The notes: generated from the sequence alone by a model not told the origin. Positions 1 to 8,281 are shown, counted from the first letter of the stretch. The stretch: DNA of 16,922 nt from Akkermansiaceae bacterium (GCA_020627645.1 JAHDGN010000028.1:1-16922), one strand, 5' to 3'. Program-made: numbers and translations.

Positions 1-8
1 CCGATTTT

Positions 9-1073
9 TTAAAAGCTGATCGCCGCCGAATAAGGGTATTTTTCAGGATCGACTAGAGTTAGGTTTGAGCTTCCTCCATATTGGATGTCGGTGATGGTCA
101 GATCCGTGGTGGAAGGAGGAGGAGAAGCTGCTCCGACGGTTACGGTGCCTGCACCCGAGATCCATGTCTCGGCATTGGTATAGGTTCCATCTGCGATTTG
201 AGTGAACGTCCCGGTGCCTGCAGGATCGACGAAGAGGTTTCCAGAGCCAATAAATTCGTCGACTCCGGCATCCATTTGCAGGAGCGCATCGGCACCAATG
301 AAGACCTGAGTTGTTTCATCGTCGATTGCTCCTTCGCCTCCAATAGTGTTGGTGGTGAATTGAAGGGAGGCGATGCCACCAGCGGCCCCTGAGATACCTT
401 CGAGAGTTAGTTTAGAGGTTTGTCCAAACGCACCGACCTTATCTGCGACCCAGTAGCTGGGTTGAGGATTGGTTGTGTTTGAATTGGAGTTGAAGAGTCG
501 AATTTCTCCAGTGATGGTGTTGGGAGATGATCCGGTAATGGTAATGAGTTCATCAGGTGTCACGCCGTCGGAAAAGCCTCCGGTTCTTGAAAGCAGAAGA
601 TTGCCTGAGCCACTAATGATGCCGTCGATGGTAAGATTTCGATCGCGTTCAGCATTGATGTGGAATGGGTCTGCTGAGGGTTCACATATGAGATTGCCAA
701 TTGTGAAGTCCCTTAATTTGAAAATAATATCCATCGGGCCACCTGCACCCGTTCCGGTGATGGAGGCGACTGAAGTTAGTTCAGGTGGCGAGTTTTCGGT
801 TGTCAATCGAGTCGCATTGGTGCTCGCTCCGACGCGGTTCACGATAATGCTATCTGTGCCATCAGGGTAACCATTGGCGCCATCATCGGTCCCCGAAACA
901 AGAGTCCAATTTGCTGAGCTTCCCCAGATCTGTTGATAGCTTTGTCCGTCATCGGTCGGGGGGCCTGTATCGGTGGACGCGTTATCGGTCCTGAATTCAA
1001 AGACAGCTTGAGCTGCTGCGAGTTGCCAGAGGTTAGCGGCGATGAATAGCCTGCATGTGTGTTGCCATTTCAT
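9..1073 (-). CDS. Secreted autotransporter-type beta-strand repeat protein, C-terminus probably cut short
   Basis: The frame is open from 1181, but I place the start at the ATG at 1073. It gives MKWQHTCRLFIAANLWQLAAAQA, written here only as a typical signal peptide: charged start, hydrophobic core, and AQA cleavage near residue 23. No Shine-Dalgarno sequence precedes it. The 354-residue product is rich in Gly, Thr, Ser and Asn. Residues ~150-235 read like an autotransporter-associated beta-strand repeat (ISGSGNL, then an NTITGEIRLF-like strand). Residues ~265-315 continue the pattern. A PPPS linker (~318-321) leads into LTITDIQY, the usual opening of the C-terminal beta-sandwich of verrucomicrobial exoproteins. 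That module normally runs another ~60-80 residues, but here it ends after ~30 with a TAA at 9-11 in an A/T run. The likely role is structural or adhesive on the cell surface; no catalytic motif is visible. I am confident it is a real exported gene, but not about its exact function. Confidence 0.8.
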   Translation of the reverse strand: MKWQHTCRLFIAANLWQLAAAQAVFEFRTDNASTDTGPPTDDGQSYQQIWGSSANWTLVSGTDDGANGYPDGTDSIIVNRVGASTNATRLTTENSPPELTSVASITGTGAGGPMDIIFKLRDFTIGNLICEPSADPFHINAERDRNLTIDGIISGSGNLLLSRTGGFSDGVTPDELITITGSSPNTITGEIRLFNSNSNTTNPQPSYWVADKVGAFGQTSKLTLEGISGAAGGIASLQFTTNTIGGEGAIDDETTQVFIGADALLQMDAGVDEFIGSGNLFVDPAGTGTFTQIADGTYTNAETWISGAGTVTVGAASPPPSTTDLTITDIQYGGSSNLTLVDPEKYPYSAAISF

Positions 1074-1225
1074 GATTGAGTTTCTGTTGATTACTTGGAT
1101 TGTCGGCTGATGGATGAAAAAAATCGCAGTCGATCTAATCCATTCATGATTTGAATTACAATCAATCAATGAGTCGGTCAATGAAAGGCATTAGCCCTGT
1201 TAATTTTTGTATCTAGGGCATTCGA

Positions 1226-1251
1226 CTGTCACCGAGAAATAGCGGTGACAG
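1226..1251 (-). terminator. Perfect 9-bp hairpin behind the CotH gene
   Basis: CTGTCACCG (1226-1234) and CGGTGACAG (1243-1251) are perfect reverse complements separated by 8 bases. The hairpin starts 33 bases after the stop of the CotH gene on the minus strand, where a 3' end is expected. Six of nine pairs are G-C. No U-tract follows on the minus strand, so it may be a 3'-end stabilising hairpin or a non-canonical terminator rather than a standard intrinsic terminator. Confidence 0.5.
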
Positions 1252-1284
1252 CAATTTGAACTTGTTTTTAGAAATGCTCAAAAA

Positions 1285-4200
1285 CTAGTTTGAAACGCGA
1301 ATCCGGAAGAAAAGTTCGGATTGGTTTGAGAGAGTTTGAGAGGTCCTGTAGACCAGCCGAATCCGTCCATCGGGAAGATTGGTCGAAGAATGTAAGACTG
1401 AGGAAGTGGACCATGGAGCGATCAGGGTTCTTGAGGATTCAACGACGAAGCTCACGTTGTTAGCAGAAGGATCTCTGATGAAGCTAAGGGCAGGGTATTC
1501 TTGCCCTCCTGCGGAGACGGTGATGAATTTAGGGGTTTCTTCTGAGCTCGCGACGTTGTCAGAGGAGCCTGCAAAATATTCGTAAAGAGCTGTGAGGCCG
1601 TCTCCATCCAGATCAAGAAGTGGATCCCCAACAAATCCTCCCGAAGAGGCGGTCCCCGGAGATCCTCCTGCGGCGGTGCTTGGAGTCCAGCTATTTGGGT
1701 CCGAGTAATTGATCCCAGAGGTGAGGGAGGAGAGGGTTAAGGTGGCCCCTTGACCATTGGCCTGAGTAGGCCATGGGGCATCATCGTCGTAAGTGAAATC
1801 TGCGATGATCGTTCCGTCGGGAGCTTTAAGGACGATTCTTTCGCCTCCGTTTCCAAGTTGTCCGCTGTATTCCCCGGCGATCAAATCTGGGTGAACAGAT
1901 GGATATCGAATTGGGAATGCTTCTAAGCTGGAGACAACGATTAGAGATGATTGAGGTAAGATGAGAGATCCAGGGGGGAAGGTGTAATCGATGCTTTCGA
2001 TGTCGTTGCCCACGAGAACTTTTTCAAAGTAAGCGCCGCTAAGGTCCACAGCGTTTGCTGAGATGTTGGTGAGTTCGATAAACTCAAAATCATCACTGTT
2101 CGTGATCCCGGCTGAGGCTTCGGTTGGAGTGACAGCGGCGGGTTGATAGTTCAGTTCTGAGATGACGATTTGTTGTGAACTTGGGAGTTCTCCTGGGGTA
2201 AAGGTTGCGGTGCTGAGCGCGCTCCATTGTTGGGTAAATCCGTTGAAGGAGCGCGATTTGATGGTGACGGGATTCGCGTTGATGGTGACTCCGGTTGACG
2301 ATTGAGCGTTGATCCGTTGGAGTTCGAATCGAAGACCTAAATCGTTGTCGTTGGCGTTATGGAGTTCAATTGCGATCACATTTGTGCCGGAGCGAAGCTT
2401 GCTGTGGTCAATGATTTCGCGGAGAACTTGCCCTTCGAGTCCAATATTTTTGCCAGGAGTTGATTGAGTAATCAGGTCGCGAGAAGTGAAATTATGCCGG
2501 AGGATTTCGTGACCATTGAGATAGGCGATGAAGGAGTCGTCTCCAACAAAAGTGGCGCGAAGGCCGTGGATGGCATCAGGGTTGGTGATGTTGAAGGTGC
2601 CTCTGAAGTAGGTCGTGTTTTGTCCGTTGTTTGCGACGGCAGTGTTGAATGAGAGGCCACTGACTGAGCCGTAACCAAAAGGGGAGCGTCCAGTTTTCCA
2701 GGACACTGGAGAATATGACGGATGTTTCCAATCGGATGGGCCAAAAGAAGGGGATGTGGCATTTGATTCGCTTGTGCTGAACGATTGCGAGGTGCCGTCG
2801 TAGAACCTCCAAGTGGTGAGCGATGAGAGGATGTTGGAGTAGGAAGGGTTGGCGTTTGATGCAGTGCTGGCGTTTGAGGTTGGATTGTTGTTGCTGCCTC
2901 TTGGATCAGAGCCATCGGTGGTGTAGAAAATTCGTCTGGCATCGTTTGAACTGGTCCATTGGTAGATCGTTTCGCCAGGTGACATTGATCGCCTGCGAGT
3001 GGAGAAGACCGGAGCATCTAAGGAGGAGTAGAGACCTCCTTGAATCAGGTGGCCAAGGAATTCTGAAGTGCGAGTGTCGATGGTGTCACGGAGGACTCTG
3101 GCGGCGTTTTCCCAATCTGCTTTATCAAAGGGGTCGGAAGGTCGAGATACGTCGCCCCACCTGGCGGCCTCTGCATTGATTACTTGTTCGACAACGGATT
3201 GTCGGCGGTCGAGGGCAAGGTGAACCGCTTCTTTGGTGAGGGCGCCATTTTCCGTCAGATATTGGTGAGCTAGATCGGCAAAGCGTTGGCGATATTCTGG
3301 GGTTGTGGTGGCGAGTTCTTTGTGGACATTGAAAGGGCTGTAGCGGTTGTAGCCGTTTTGGTGCTGGGATCCGTTGGTGGTGTTGATGCGGTCATTGTCA
3401 GTTACCCACTTACCGAGATCGGAAATGCTGCCTCTCAAGTTTGCTCCGAGAGTGTTTTCTGCATCGTGAACGAAAAAAGCAAAACCTCGATCATCTTGGA
3501 CGAAGTTTCGGATGGCAAACCAGTTGTTGTTCCCATTGAAAGTTGAGTGGGGGGCGTCGTAGTTTCCGGTGTAGCCGATGACCATCATGTAGAGGATTAA
3601 GTTGTCAACATCGAGGAGGACAGGAAACGAAGGATTGCGAGTTCCATCGGGATTGAGCCCTTGCATCTTCAAGTAGTTATTGGTTCGGTCAGTTTGAGAA
3701 CTGAAAGCGGTTTGGTCTTTGAGCATGAACCAGAGTCTTCCCCAGTCGGACCCTGGGTTGGACTGGGTACCTTGTGCTGCCGATCCATCGGTGGCTTCGG
3801 TCAGGAATCCCGTCGCCTTCCCGGAAGATTTTAAGGCATCAAACTCGTCGGCGCCGCCTTTGAAGTAAGAGCCTCCGAAGTCGGCATCTGATCTTTCCTG
3901 GGTCATGTAAAGTCCCCAATAGATTCCGTTGATGTAGAGATGGTAATATCGGCTTCTGGTGTATGGTTGGTTGACGGAGTTTTGGAGGTCTCGGCTCAGG
4001 ACGTCTCGGAGGAAGGTGTTGTACTCGCCATTGAGGTCGTTATCGCCGTTCCAGGAATAATTTTGTGCGGTGCGGAGATCGACGTTGTCAAACTCGTCAG
4101 TTCCTTCGCCTTCAAATAGGGGGAAATTGAGTTTTCCGTCTCCATAGGAGGACCGGAAGTAGAGACGGAACGAGTGTTTGGGGTTGTCAGGTTTTCGGCT

Positions 4201-5316
4201 GAAGCCGCCGCGAATCCTGATTCCGCATTCGGACTGAAAATCGGGATTCGTTGAATCTGGGTTGACGAGTTCGATGGAGGCGGGGCGTTCCCAGGAGAGG
4301 CCGCGTCCGCCCGGGTTTGAATAGATGCCGGTTGTGGAGGAGGTGAAGTCGTTTTGGCTGATTGCGATCGAGAGCGACGGGATTTTTGTCAGAGCATCGA
4401 TCATTCCGGAGGAACCCACGGTGTTGGTGATGCGGGAGTCCATCGCGTAATCATAAACTTGGTTGTTGATCGGGCCTGAGGGCCAGCCAGCAGGGGTTTG
4501 ACCATTTTGGAACTGGTTCCAAACATCGTCGGCGAAAATGTAGGTTTGAGTGTCAACGTTGGTGGGTTCGAATCCGGTTTTGAAAGCTGCTGCTCGGATG
4601 ACAGTTGTTTTATTGATGATCAGAGGAGAGGTGTAGGTAGATCCGTTTGAGAGAGTCGGTGCGGAACCATCGGTGGTGTATCTAATGGTCGCTCCGGGTG
4701 TTAGGGAGGTGATGGCGAGGCTGAAAGGGGATGTGAAGAATCCTCGATCGACAGAAAAAGTGGTATCGCTGACTCTGCCGTTGTCTGGAATTCCATTGGC
4801 AGATCCGGGAGTTGGGGTATCGAAGAACCCAAGTTTGCTTAAGTCTGTGCTGTAACCGTAGGAGATTCCTTCGTCTTGTGCAGGGTATTCGGGATCGAAT
4901 TGGTGCAGGATTACTTGGCTGCTGGCTCCATTGTTTCTGGTGAGGGCGAGAAATTCACCGCCACTGCTTAGTTTAAAATTGGTGTGAAGGTTGGCAGAGG
5001 GGTTTGTTCGGTTCTTCCCTGAAGCAAAAACGCGAAGATATCCTGAAGAAGGGATGGTGAGGTTCGGAAAGGCCCATTTATCTAGCAATTGGGAATCATC
5101 GGTGAGATAGTATCCACTGAGGTTGATTGGGGAGGATTCAGGGTTGTAGATTTCGATCCAGTCTTGAGTTTCGCCGTCTTCATCAGCCAGAGAGGTTGTG
5201 GAGGTATTCGCGAGAAATTCGTTGATACGAATACCAGTTGGGTTCGCTTGAAGGCTGAGGAAAGATCCCAATAGAAGGATGACCGTTAATTGCATGAAAC
5301 AGACAAATCTACCCAT
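1285..5316 (-). CDS. Secreted CotH-kinase protein with two lamin-tail domains and chitobiase-like domains
   Basis: A large exported protein of about 1343 residues from the ATG at 5316. Residues ~1-24 form a signal peptide (MGRFVCFMQLTVILLLGSFL, then SLQA). Domains in order: lamin-tail domain (~28-174, starting GIRINEFLANT); chitobiase/hexosaminidase C-terminal-like domain (~189-261, TIRYTTDGSAPT); CotH kinase domain (~312-680) with the Lys-bearing PKHSFRLYF strand (Lys ~380) and metal-binding-type motif FFVHDAENTLG (Asp ~618); a second chitobiase-like domain split around an inserted beta-sandwich (~768-1040); a second lamin-tail domain (~1050-1195); and a C-terminal DLDGDGL..LYEYFAG module with a beta-sandwich. 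CotH-family proteins are atypical Ser/Thr kinases; B. subtilis CotH phosphorylates spore-coat proteins. The substrate here is unknown and would be extracytoplasmic. The frame stays open to 5589, but that extension overlaps the plus-strand gene and lacks a signal peptide. ATGs at 5376 and 5295 are alternatives; none has a clear ribosome binding site. Confidence 0.88.
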   Translation of the reverse strand: MGRFVCFMQLTVILLLGSFLSLQANPTGIRINEFLANTSTTSLADEDGETQDWIEIYNPESSPINLSGYYLTDDSQLLDKWAFPNLTIPSSGYLRVFASGKNRTNPSANLHTNFKLSSGGEFLALTRNNGASSQVILHQFDPEYPAQDEGISYGYSTDLSKLGFFDTPTPGSANGIPDNGRVSDTTFSVDRGFFTSPFSLAITSLTPGATIRYTTDGSAPTLSNGSTYTSPLIINKTTVIRAAAFKTGFEPTNVDTQTYIFADDVWNQFQNGQTPAGWPSGPINNQVYDYAMDSRITNTVGSSGMIDALTKIPSLSIAISQNDFTSSTTGIYSNPGGRGLSWERPASIELVNPDSTNPDFQSECGIRIRGGFSRKPDNPKHSFRLYFRSSYGDGKLNFPLFEGEGTDEFDNVDLRTAQNYSWNGDNDLNGEYNTFLRDVLSRDLQNSVNQPYTRSRYYHLYINGIYWGLYMTQERSDADFGGSYFKGGADEFDALKSSGKATGFLTEATDGSAAQGTQSNPGSDWGRLWFMLKDQTAFSSQTDRTNNYLKMQGLNPDGTRNPSFPVLLDVDNLILYMMVIGYTGNYDAPHSTFNGNNNWFAIRNFVQDDRGFAFFVHDAENTLGANLRGSISDLGKWVTDNDRINTTNGSQHQNGYNRYSPFNVHKELATTTPEYRQRFADLAHQYLTENGALTKEAVHLALDRRQSVVEQVINAEAARWGDVSRPSDPFDKADWENAARVLRDTIDTRTSEFLGHLIQGGLYSSLDAPVFSTRRRSMSPGETIYQWTSSNDARRIFYTTDGSDPRGSNNNPTSNASTASNANPSYSNILSSLTTWRFYDGTSQSFSTSESNATSPSFGPSDWKHPSYSPVSWKTGRSPFGYGSVSGLSFNTAVANNGQNTTYFRGTFNITNPDAIHGLRATFVGDDSFIAYLNGHEILRHNFTSRDLITQSTPGKNIGLEGQVLREIIDHSKLRSGTNVIAIELHNANDNDLGLRFELQRINAQSSTGVTINANPVTIKSRSFNGFTQQWSALSTATFTPGELPSSQQIVISELNYQPAAVTPTEASAGITNSDDFEFIELTNISANAVDLSGAYFEKVLVGNDIESIDYTFPPGSLILPQSSLIVVSSLEAFPIRYPSVHPDLIAGEYSGQLGNGGERIVLKAPDGTIIADFTYDDDAPWPTQANGQGATLTLSSLTSGINYSDPNSWTPSTAAGGSPGTASSGGFVGDPLLDLDGDGLTALYEYFAGSSDNVASSEETPKFITVSAGGQEYPALSFIRDPSANNVSFVVESSRTLIAPWSTSSVLHSSTNLPDGRIRLVYRTSQTLSNQSELFFRIRVSN

Positions 5317-5415
5317 AAGGAAACAAGGTGCCTCAAAGATTTGAAAATTCCAGCTGTTTCTCAAAAATCCTTTCATTGATGGGTTTGCATTTTTTCTGAG
5401 GAGAGGACAGACTTC
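5317..5415. promoter_or_regulatory. Divergent intergenic region between the CotH gene and the DUF2868-DUF3482 operon
   Basis: These 99 bases separate two gene starts facing away from each other, so promoters for both transcripts must lie in or next to it. This is inferred from layout: I found no convincing -35/-10 pair in either direction. If the CotH gene starts at the ATG at 5376 instead of 5316, the region shrinks to about 40 bases. Confidence 0.45.
5401..5407 (+). promoter_or_regulatory. Shine-Dalgarno sequence of the DUF2868 gene
   Basis: GAGAGGA lies 8 bases before TTG 5416 and 11 bases before GTG 5419, but 17 bases before the first ATG at 5425. The spacing favours a non-ATG start (TTG or GTG) over the ATG. 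It is the only clear purine-rich ribosome binding site at a gene start in the window. Confidence 0.55.
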
Positions 5416-6786
5416 TTGGTGTCGATGACTGGTCGAAAGAAAGTTCCATGGAGCCTTGGCGAGCTGGTTGATTTTGAAGTCGCGGTGCATCAGTCGCCGG
5501 CGGTGGATGGTGATGTTGGGCGTCGGATTAGGGAGGGGATGAAGGTTGATGGCGGAACGCCTTTGCGCCAGAGGCGGTGGGGATTTCAAGAGTGGTTACG
5601 ATCTAAAAAGAGGGGAGCGGGGGCAAAGGTGGAGTCGGTGACGCGATTTTTGGGAGTTTCACTGTTTGTTTTGGCTCTATTAGCTGGTGTCGGGGTGATT
5701 CGGGGGATGGTCATTCAATACGGCGGGGGGAAGGCAATCAATATATGGGTTTTGTTGGCTGGGACGATCGGGATTCAGTGGTTGATGTTGCTGGGTGGTT
5801 TACTGACTTTTGTCTTGTTTCGATATTGGATTGGGGGGCTGGGGTGGTTGAGGGAGACGTTGTCCTCTTTGGTGAGGCGTTTGGCAGGTCGAGTGAGTCC
5901 GGAAGCATGGGGAGCCTTGATTCAGGGGCGAGGACGGCAGCCATCGGCGATGGGGTGGCGGTTGACGAGGATGTTGCAGATGGGAGGCGTTGGCTTCAAT
6001 GTGGGGTTGATTGGTGGGTTATTCGGGGTGTTATTTTTTACTGATATTCAGTTTTATTGGGAGTCGAGTTTGTCTCAGTTTGGTGGGGATAGCTTGCGTC
6101 AGGTGACACGATTTTTGGCGTCAGTTTGGGGTGGTGGTGGTCTGGATGAAGTGGAGATTGCGGGGTTGAAGGATTTGAGTGGGGGAGAGCGTTCGCATTG
6201 GGAGGCATTTTATCGGTTTATCTTTTTGGCTTTGTTGGTTTGGGGATTGCTGCCGCGGGTCTTTTTTTGGTGGTTTGCACGTTGGCGGGAAGTGAGGACG
6301 CTGGCGCGTTTGGAATTTCAGGATATTGGACATCGGAAATTGTGGAGGGAGATCAGCAAAGTGGAGCGAGTGGTCGCAATGGAAGGGTTGAAAGATGGGG
6401 TCGTTTTACTTGATGTTGGAGGGCAAGATTTGGACCTTGAGGAAATTCGTCCGTTTTTACTGCAGAGGTTGAGAGTGAATCCTGAGCGAGTGTTTTCGGT
6501 CGCTGTGTTGGATGATGCTCGGGAGAGAGAAGCTTGGGAGGCCATGCGGGGTGCTCCGTGTGGGGTTGTGATGTTGGTTGAGGGGTGGGCCTTATCTCCG
6601 AAGCAAATGACAGCGTTGATTGAGCGGGTGAGAAATGAGGCTGGTGAGGAAACGGTTTTACGGGTTTTGGTGATGGGGGATGGTGTGAGGGCACCCGACG
6701 AGGAAGATTTTGTGAGGTGGCAGGAATTTATTGACGGTTTGAGAGATCCGGGCTTGGAGTGTTTGGCGTTTATCGAAAATGAGTGA
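5416..6786 (+). CDS. DUF2868-type four-helix membrane protein, partner of the GTPase downstream
   Basis: 456 residues from TTG 5416 (GTG 5419 and ATG 5425 are alternatives). Hydrophobic segments at ~78-98, 110-135, 188-208 and 265-285 predict four membrane helices. A short basic N-terminal domain opens with LGELVDFE, and a Trp/Arg-rich stretch sits at ~280-297. The C-terminal ~155 residues are soluble and alternate beta strands and helices (VVLLDVGGQ, VFSVAVLDD, CGVVMLVEG, VLRVLVMGDG). This resembles a Rossmann or GTPase-like fold but has no P-loop. Order, length and position directly upstream of a DUF3482 GTPase match the DUF2868 family, best known to me as an uncharacterised pair in Proteobacteria. 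The stop overlaps the next start by 8 bases (ATGAGTGA), so the two are probably translationally coupled and their products may form a complex at the inner membrane. The biochemical role is unknown. Family assignment is from architecture, not a search. Confidence 0.8.
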   Translation: MVSMTGRKKVPWSLGELVDFEVAVHQSPAVDGDVGRRIREGMKVDGGTPLRQRRWGFQEWLRSKKRGAGAKVESVTRFLGVSLFVLALLAGVGVIRGMVIQYGGGKAINIWVLLAGTIGIQWLMLLGGLLTFVLFRYWIGGLGWLRETLSSLVRRLAGRVSPEAWGALIQGRGRQPSAMGWRLTRMLQMGGVGFNVGLIGGLFGVLFFTDIQFYWESSLSQFGGDSLRQVTRFLASVWGGGGLDEVEIAGLKDLSGGERSHWEAFYRFIFLALLVWGLLPRVFFWWFARWREVRTLARLEFQDIGHRKLWREISKVERVVAMEGLKDGVVLLDVGGQDLDLEEIRPFLLQRLRVNPERVFSVAVLDDAREREAWEAMRGAPCGVVMLVEGWALSPKQMTALIERVRNEAGEETVLRVLVMGDGVRAPDEEDFVRWQEFIDGLRDPGLECLAFIENE

Positions 6787-8230
6787 ATGGGTGACAGATG
6801 CTCCGACTTTTGCGGTCGTGGGAAAAATCAATATGGGAAAGTCGTCGGTTCTGTCGACTTTGTTGGAAATTGATGATGATCAGTTGGTGCGGGTGAGTTC
6901 GACGCCGGGGGAAACAACCCGGTGCCAAGTTTTGCCTCTGAGTTTCGATGATCAGGAGATGGTTCGTTTTATCGACACTCCTGGGTTTTCGAGGCCGCTG
7001 GAGGCGATGAGGACGATTCAAGATATGCATGGCGAGGGGACGCCTGACTTGAAGACAGTGAGTCGGTTTGTCGAGGAGCAGTTGGAAAAGAAGGAGTTTG
7101 AGGATGAGGCAATTTTGCTTCAACCCATTATTGAAGGGGCGGGGGTGCTTTATGTGATTGATCCATCAAAGCCTCTGAGGGATACGTTTGTTGCGGAGAT
7201 GGAGATCATTCGATGGACGGGAACGGCTCGCATGGCGTTGTTGAATGAGAAGGTGGAAAACGAGGAGCGCGTGGAGGAGTGGAGGAGTCGCCTTGGGAGT
7301 TATTTCAATTTGGTTCGGACCTTTAATGCTCATCGTGCTCGATTTGATGAACGGAAGAGGTTGTTGAGTTCGATTTTAGAAATCGACGAGACTAACAGGG
7401 GGAAGATTGAAGATGCGATTGAGCTGATTGACCAGGAGTGGAGACAGAGAAGAGAGGAGAGTGCGGAGTTTGTTTTGGAGTTTTTGGCTAAGGCCTTGCA
7501 GCACCGTGAAACTGAGCAGATGGAGGATAAAGCGGTCGAGTTGGAGCATCGAAAAGAGAGGGCGAAGGAGTCGTTAAAGCGTAAGTACTACAAGAGTATT
7601 GCGAAGCTTGAAAAGAAGACGTATGAAAAGTTGTTAAAGCTTTATCGACATCGTCTTTTAAAATTGTCTGTTGAAGATGGGGATTTTGAAGGAGTGGATT
7701 TGAGTTCTGAGGAAACATGGCGGAAGTGGGGATTGTCGCGGTCTCAATTGGCGTTGGCTGGTGGAATTGCTGGGGGAGCGGCTGGAGCAGGGGTTGATTT
7801 AGCAACGGGAGGAGTCACTCATGGCTTGGGGACTTTGGTGGGAGCGATTACAGGGGCAGGAGGAGCTTATTTTAAGGGGGACAGTTTGCCTGAGCTGAAG
7901 ATATCGGCGACGGGGGTTAAATTTAATGGCAAGAGCCATAAGGCATTGGTTATTGGGCCTCCTGAGAGCGATAATTTTGCCTGGGTATTGCTGGACCGGT
8001 TTTTGCATCACTACCATGAGGTTGTGACGAGATCGCATGGGCGTCGCGATGAAGAGGTGATCGAGGGGGAGGGAGCTGGTTGGGTGACGGCGTTCAAGAG
8101 GGATCGGAGGTCACTCATTCACAAGTGGTTTGTTTCGCAGATGAAGGGGGCGGAACGAAGTTTTGATGCGGAGGTGTTTCGGGAATTGCTGTTGGTTTTG
8201 GAGGAGGTTGAGTCAGGAGGGGAGGTATAG
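6779..8230 (+). CDS. DUF3482-type GTPase with coiled coil and glycine-zipper segment
   Basis: 483 residues. An N-terminal GTP-binding domain shows G1 GKINMGKS (15-22), a G2-type Thr in TPGETTR (42-48) and G3 DTPG (66-69). The expected G4 NKxD is degenerate: the strand LYVIDPS (124-130) and ALLNEKVENE (153-162) occupy its place without a clean motif. Residues ~205-295 are strongly charged and helical (coiled coil likely). Residues ~325-365 are rich in Gly and Ala (GGIAGGAAGAG, then TGGVTHGLGTLVGAITGAGG), like a glycine zipper that could insert in or lie on the membrane. A basic helical tail follows. The layout fits the GTPase-plus-DUF3482 family and distantly recalls stress- or membrane-associated GTPases such as YcjX-type or dynamin-like proteins, but no function is established. 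It starts inside the preceding stop, so it is in one operon with the DUF2868 protein. GTP rather than ATP specificity cannot be settled from the broken G4. Confidence 0.85.
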   Translation: MSEWVTDAPTFAVVGKINMGKSSVLSTLLEIDDDQLVRVSSTPGETTRCQVLPLSFDDQEMVRFIDTPGFSRPLEAMRTIQDMHGEGTPDLKTVSRFVEEQLEKKEFEDEAILLQPIIEGAGVLYVIDPSKPLRDTFVAEMEIIRWTGTARMALLNEKVENEERVEEWRSRLGSYFNLVRTFNAHRARFDERKRLLSSILEIDETNRGKIEDAIELIDQEWRQRREESAEFVLEFLAKALQHRETEQMEDKAVELEHRKERAKESLKRKYYKSIAKLEKKTYEKLLKLYRHRLLKLSVEDGDFEGVDLSSEETWRKWGLSRSQLALAGGIAGGAAGAGVDLATGGVTHGLGTLVGAITGAGGAYFKGDSLPELKISATGVKFNGKSHKALVIGPPESDNFAWVLLDRFLHHYHEVVTRSHGRRDEEVIEGEGAGWVTAFKRDRRSLIHKWFVSQMKGAERSFDAEVFRELLLVLEEVESGGEV

Positions 8231-8281
8231 ATGAAAGTCAGTGGTTGGTGGTCGTCGAGGAATGGTAGATGGAGAATTCGT

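Noticed and set aside
1074..1181. N-terminal extension of the first exoprotein to an ATG at 1181
   Set aside because: The extra 36 residues would bury an excellent signal peptide that begins at the ATG at 1073.
1194..1219. GCCCT...AGGGC inverted repeat upstream of the first exoprotein
   Set aside because: Only 5-bp arms with a 16-base loop; easily produced by chance.
5317..5589. Upstream extension of the CotH protein to 5589
   Set aside because: It overlaps the start of the plus-strand DUF2868 gene, is low-complexity and basic, and places the signal peptide ~90 residues inside the protein.
8231..8281. Terminator in the convergent gap between the DUF3482 gene and the 300-residue gene
   Set aside because: I found no stem longer than 4 bp and no T-tract in the 51 bases.
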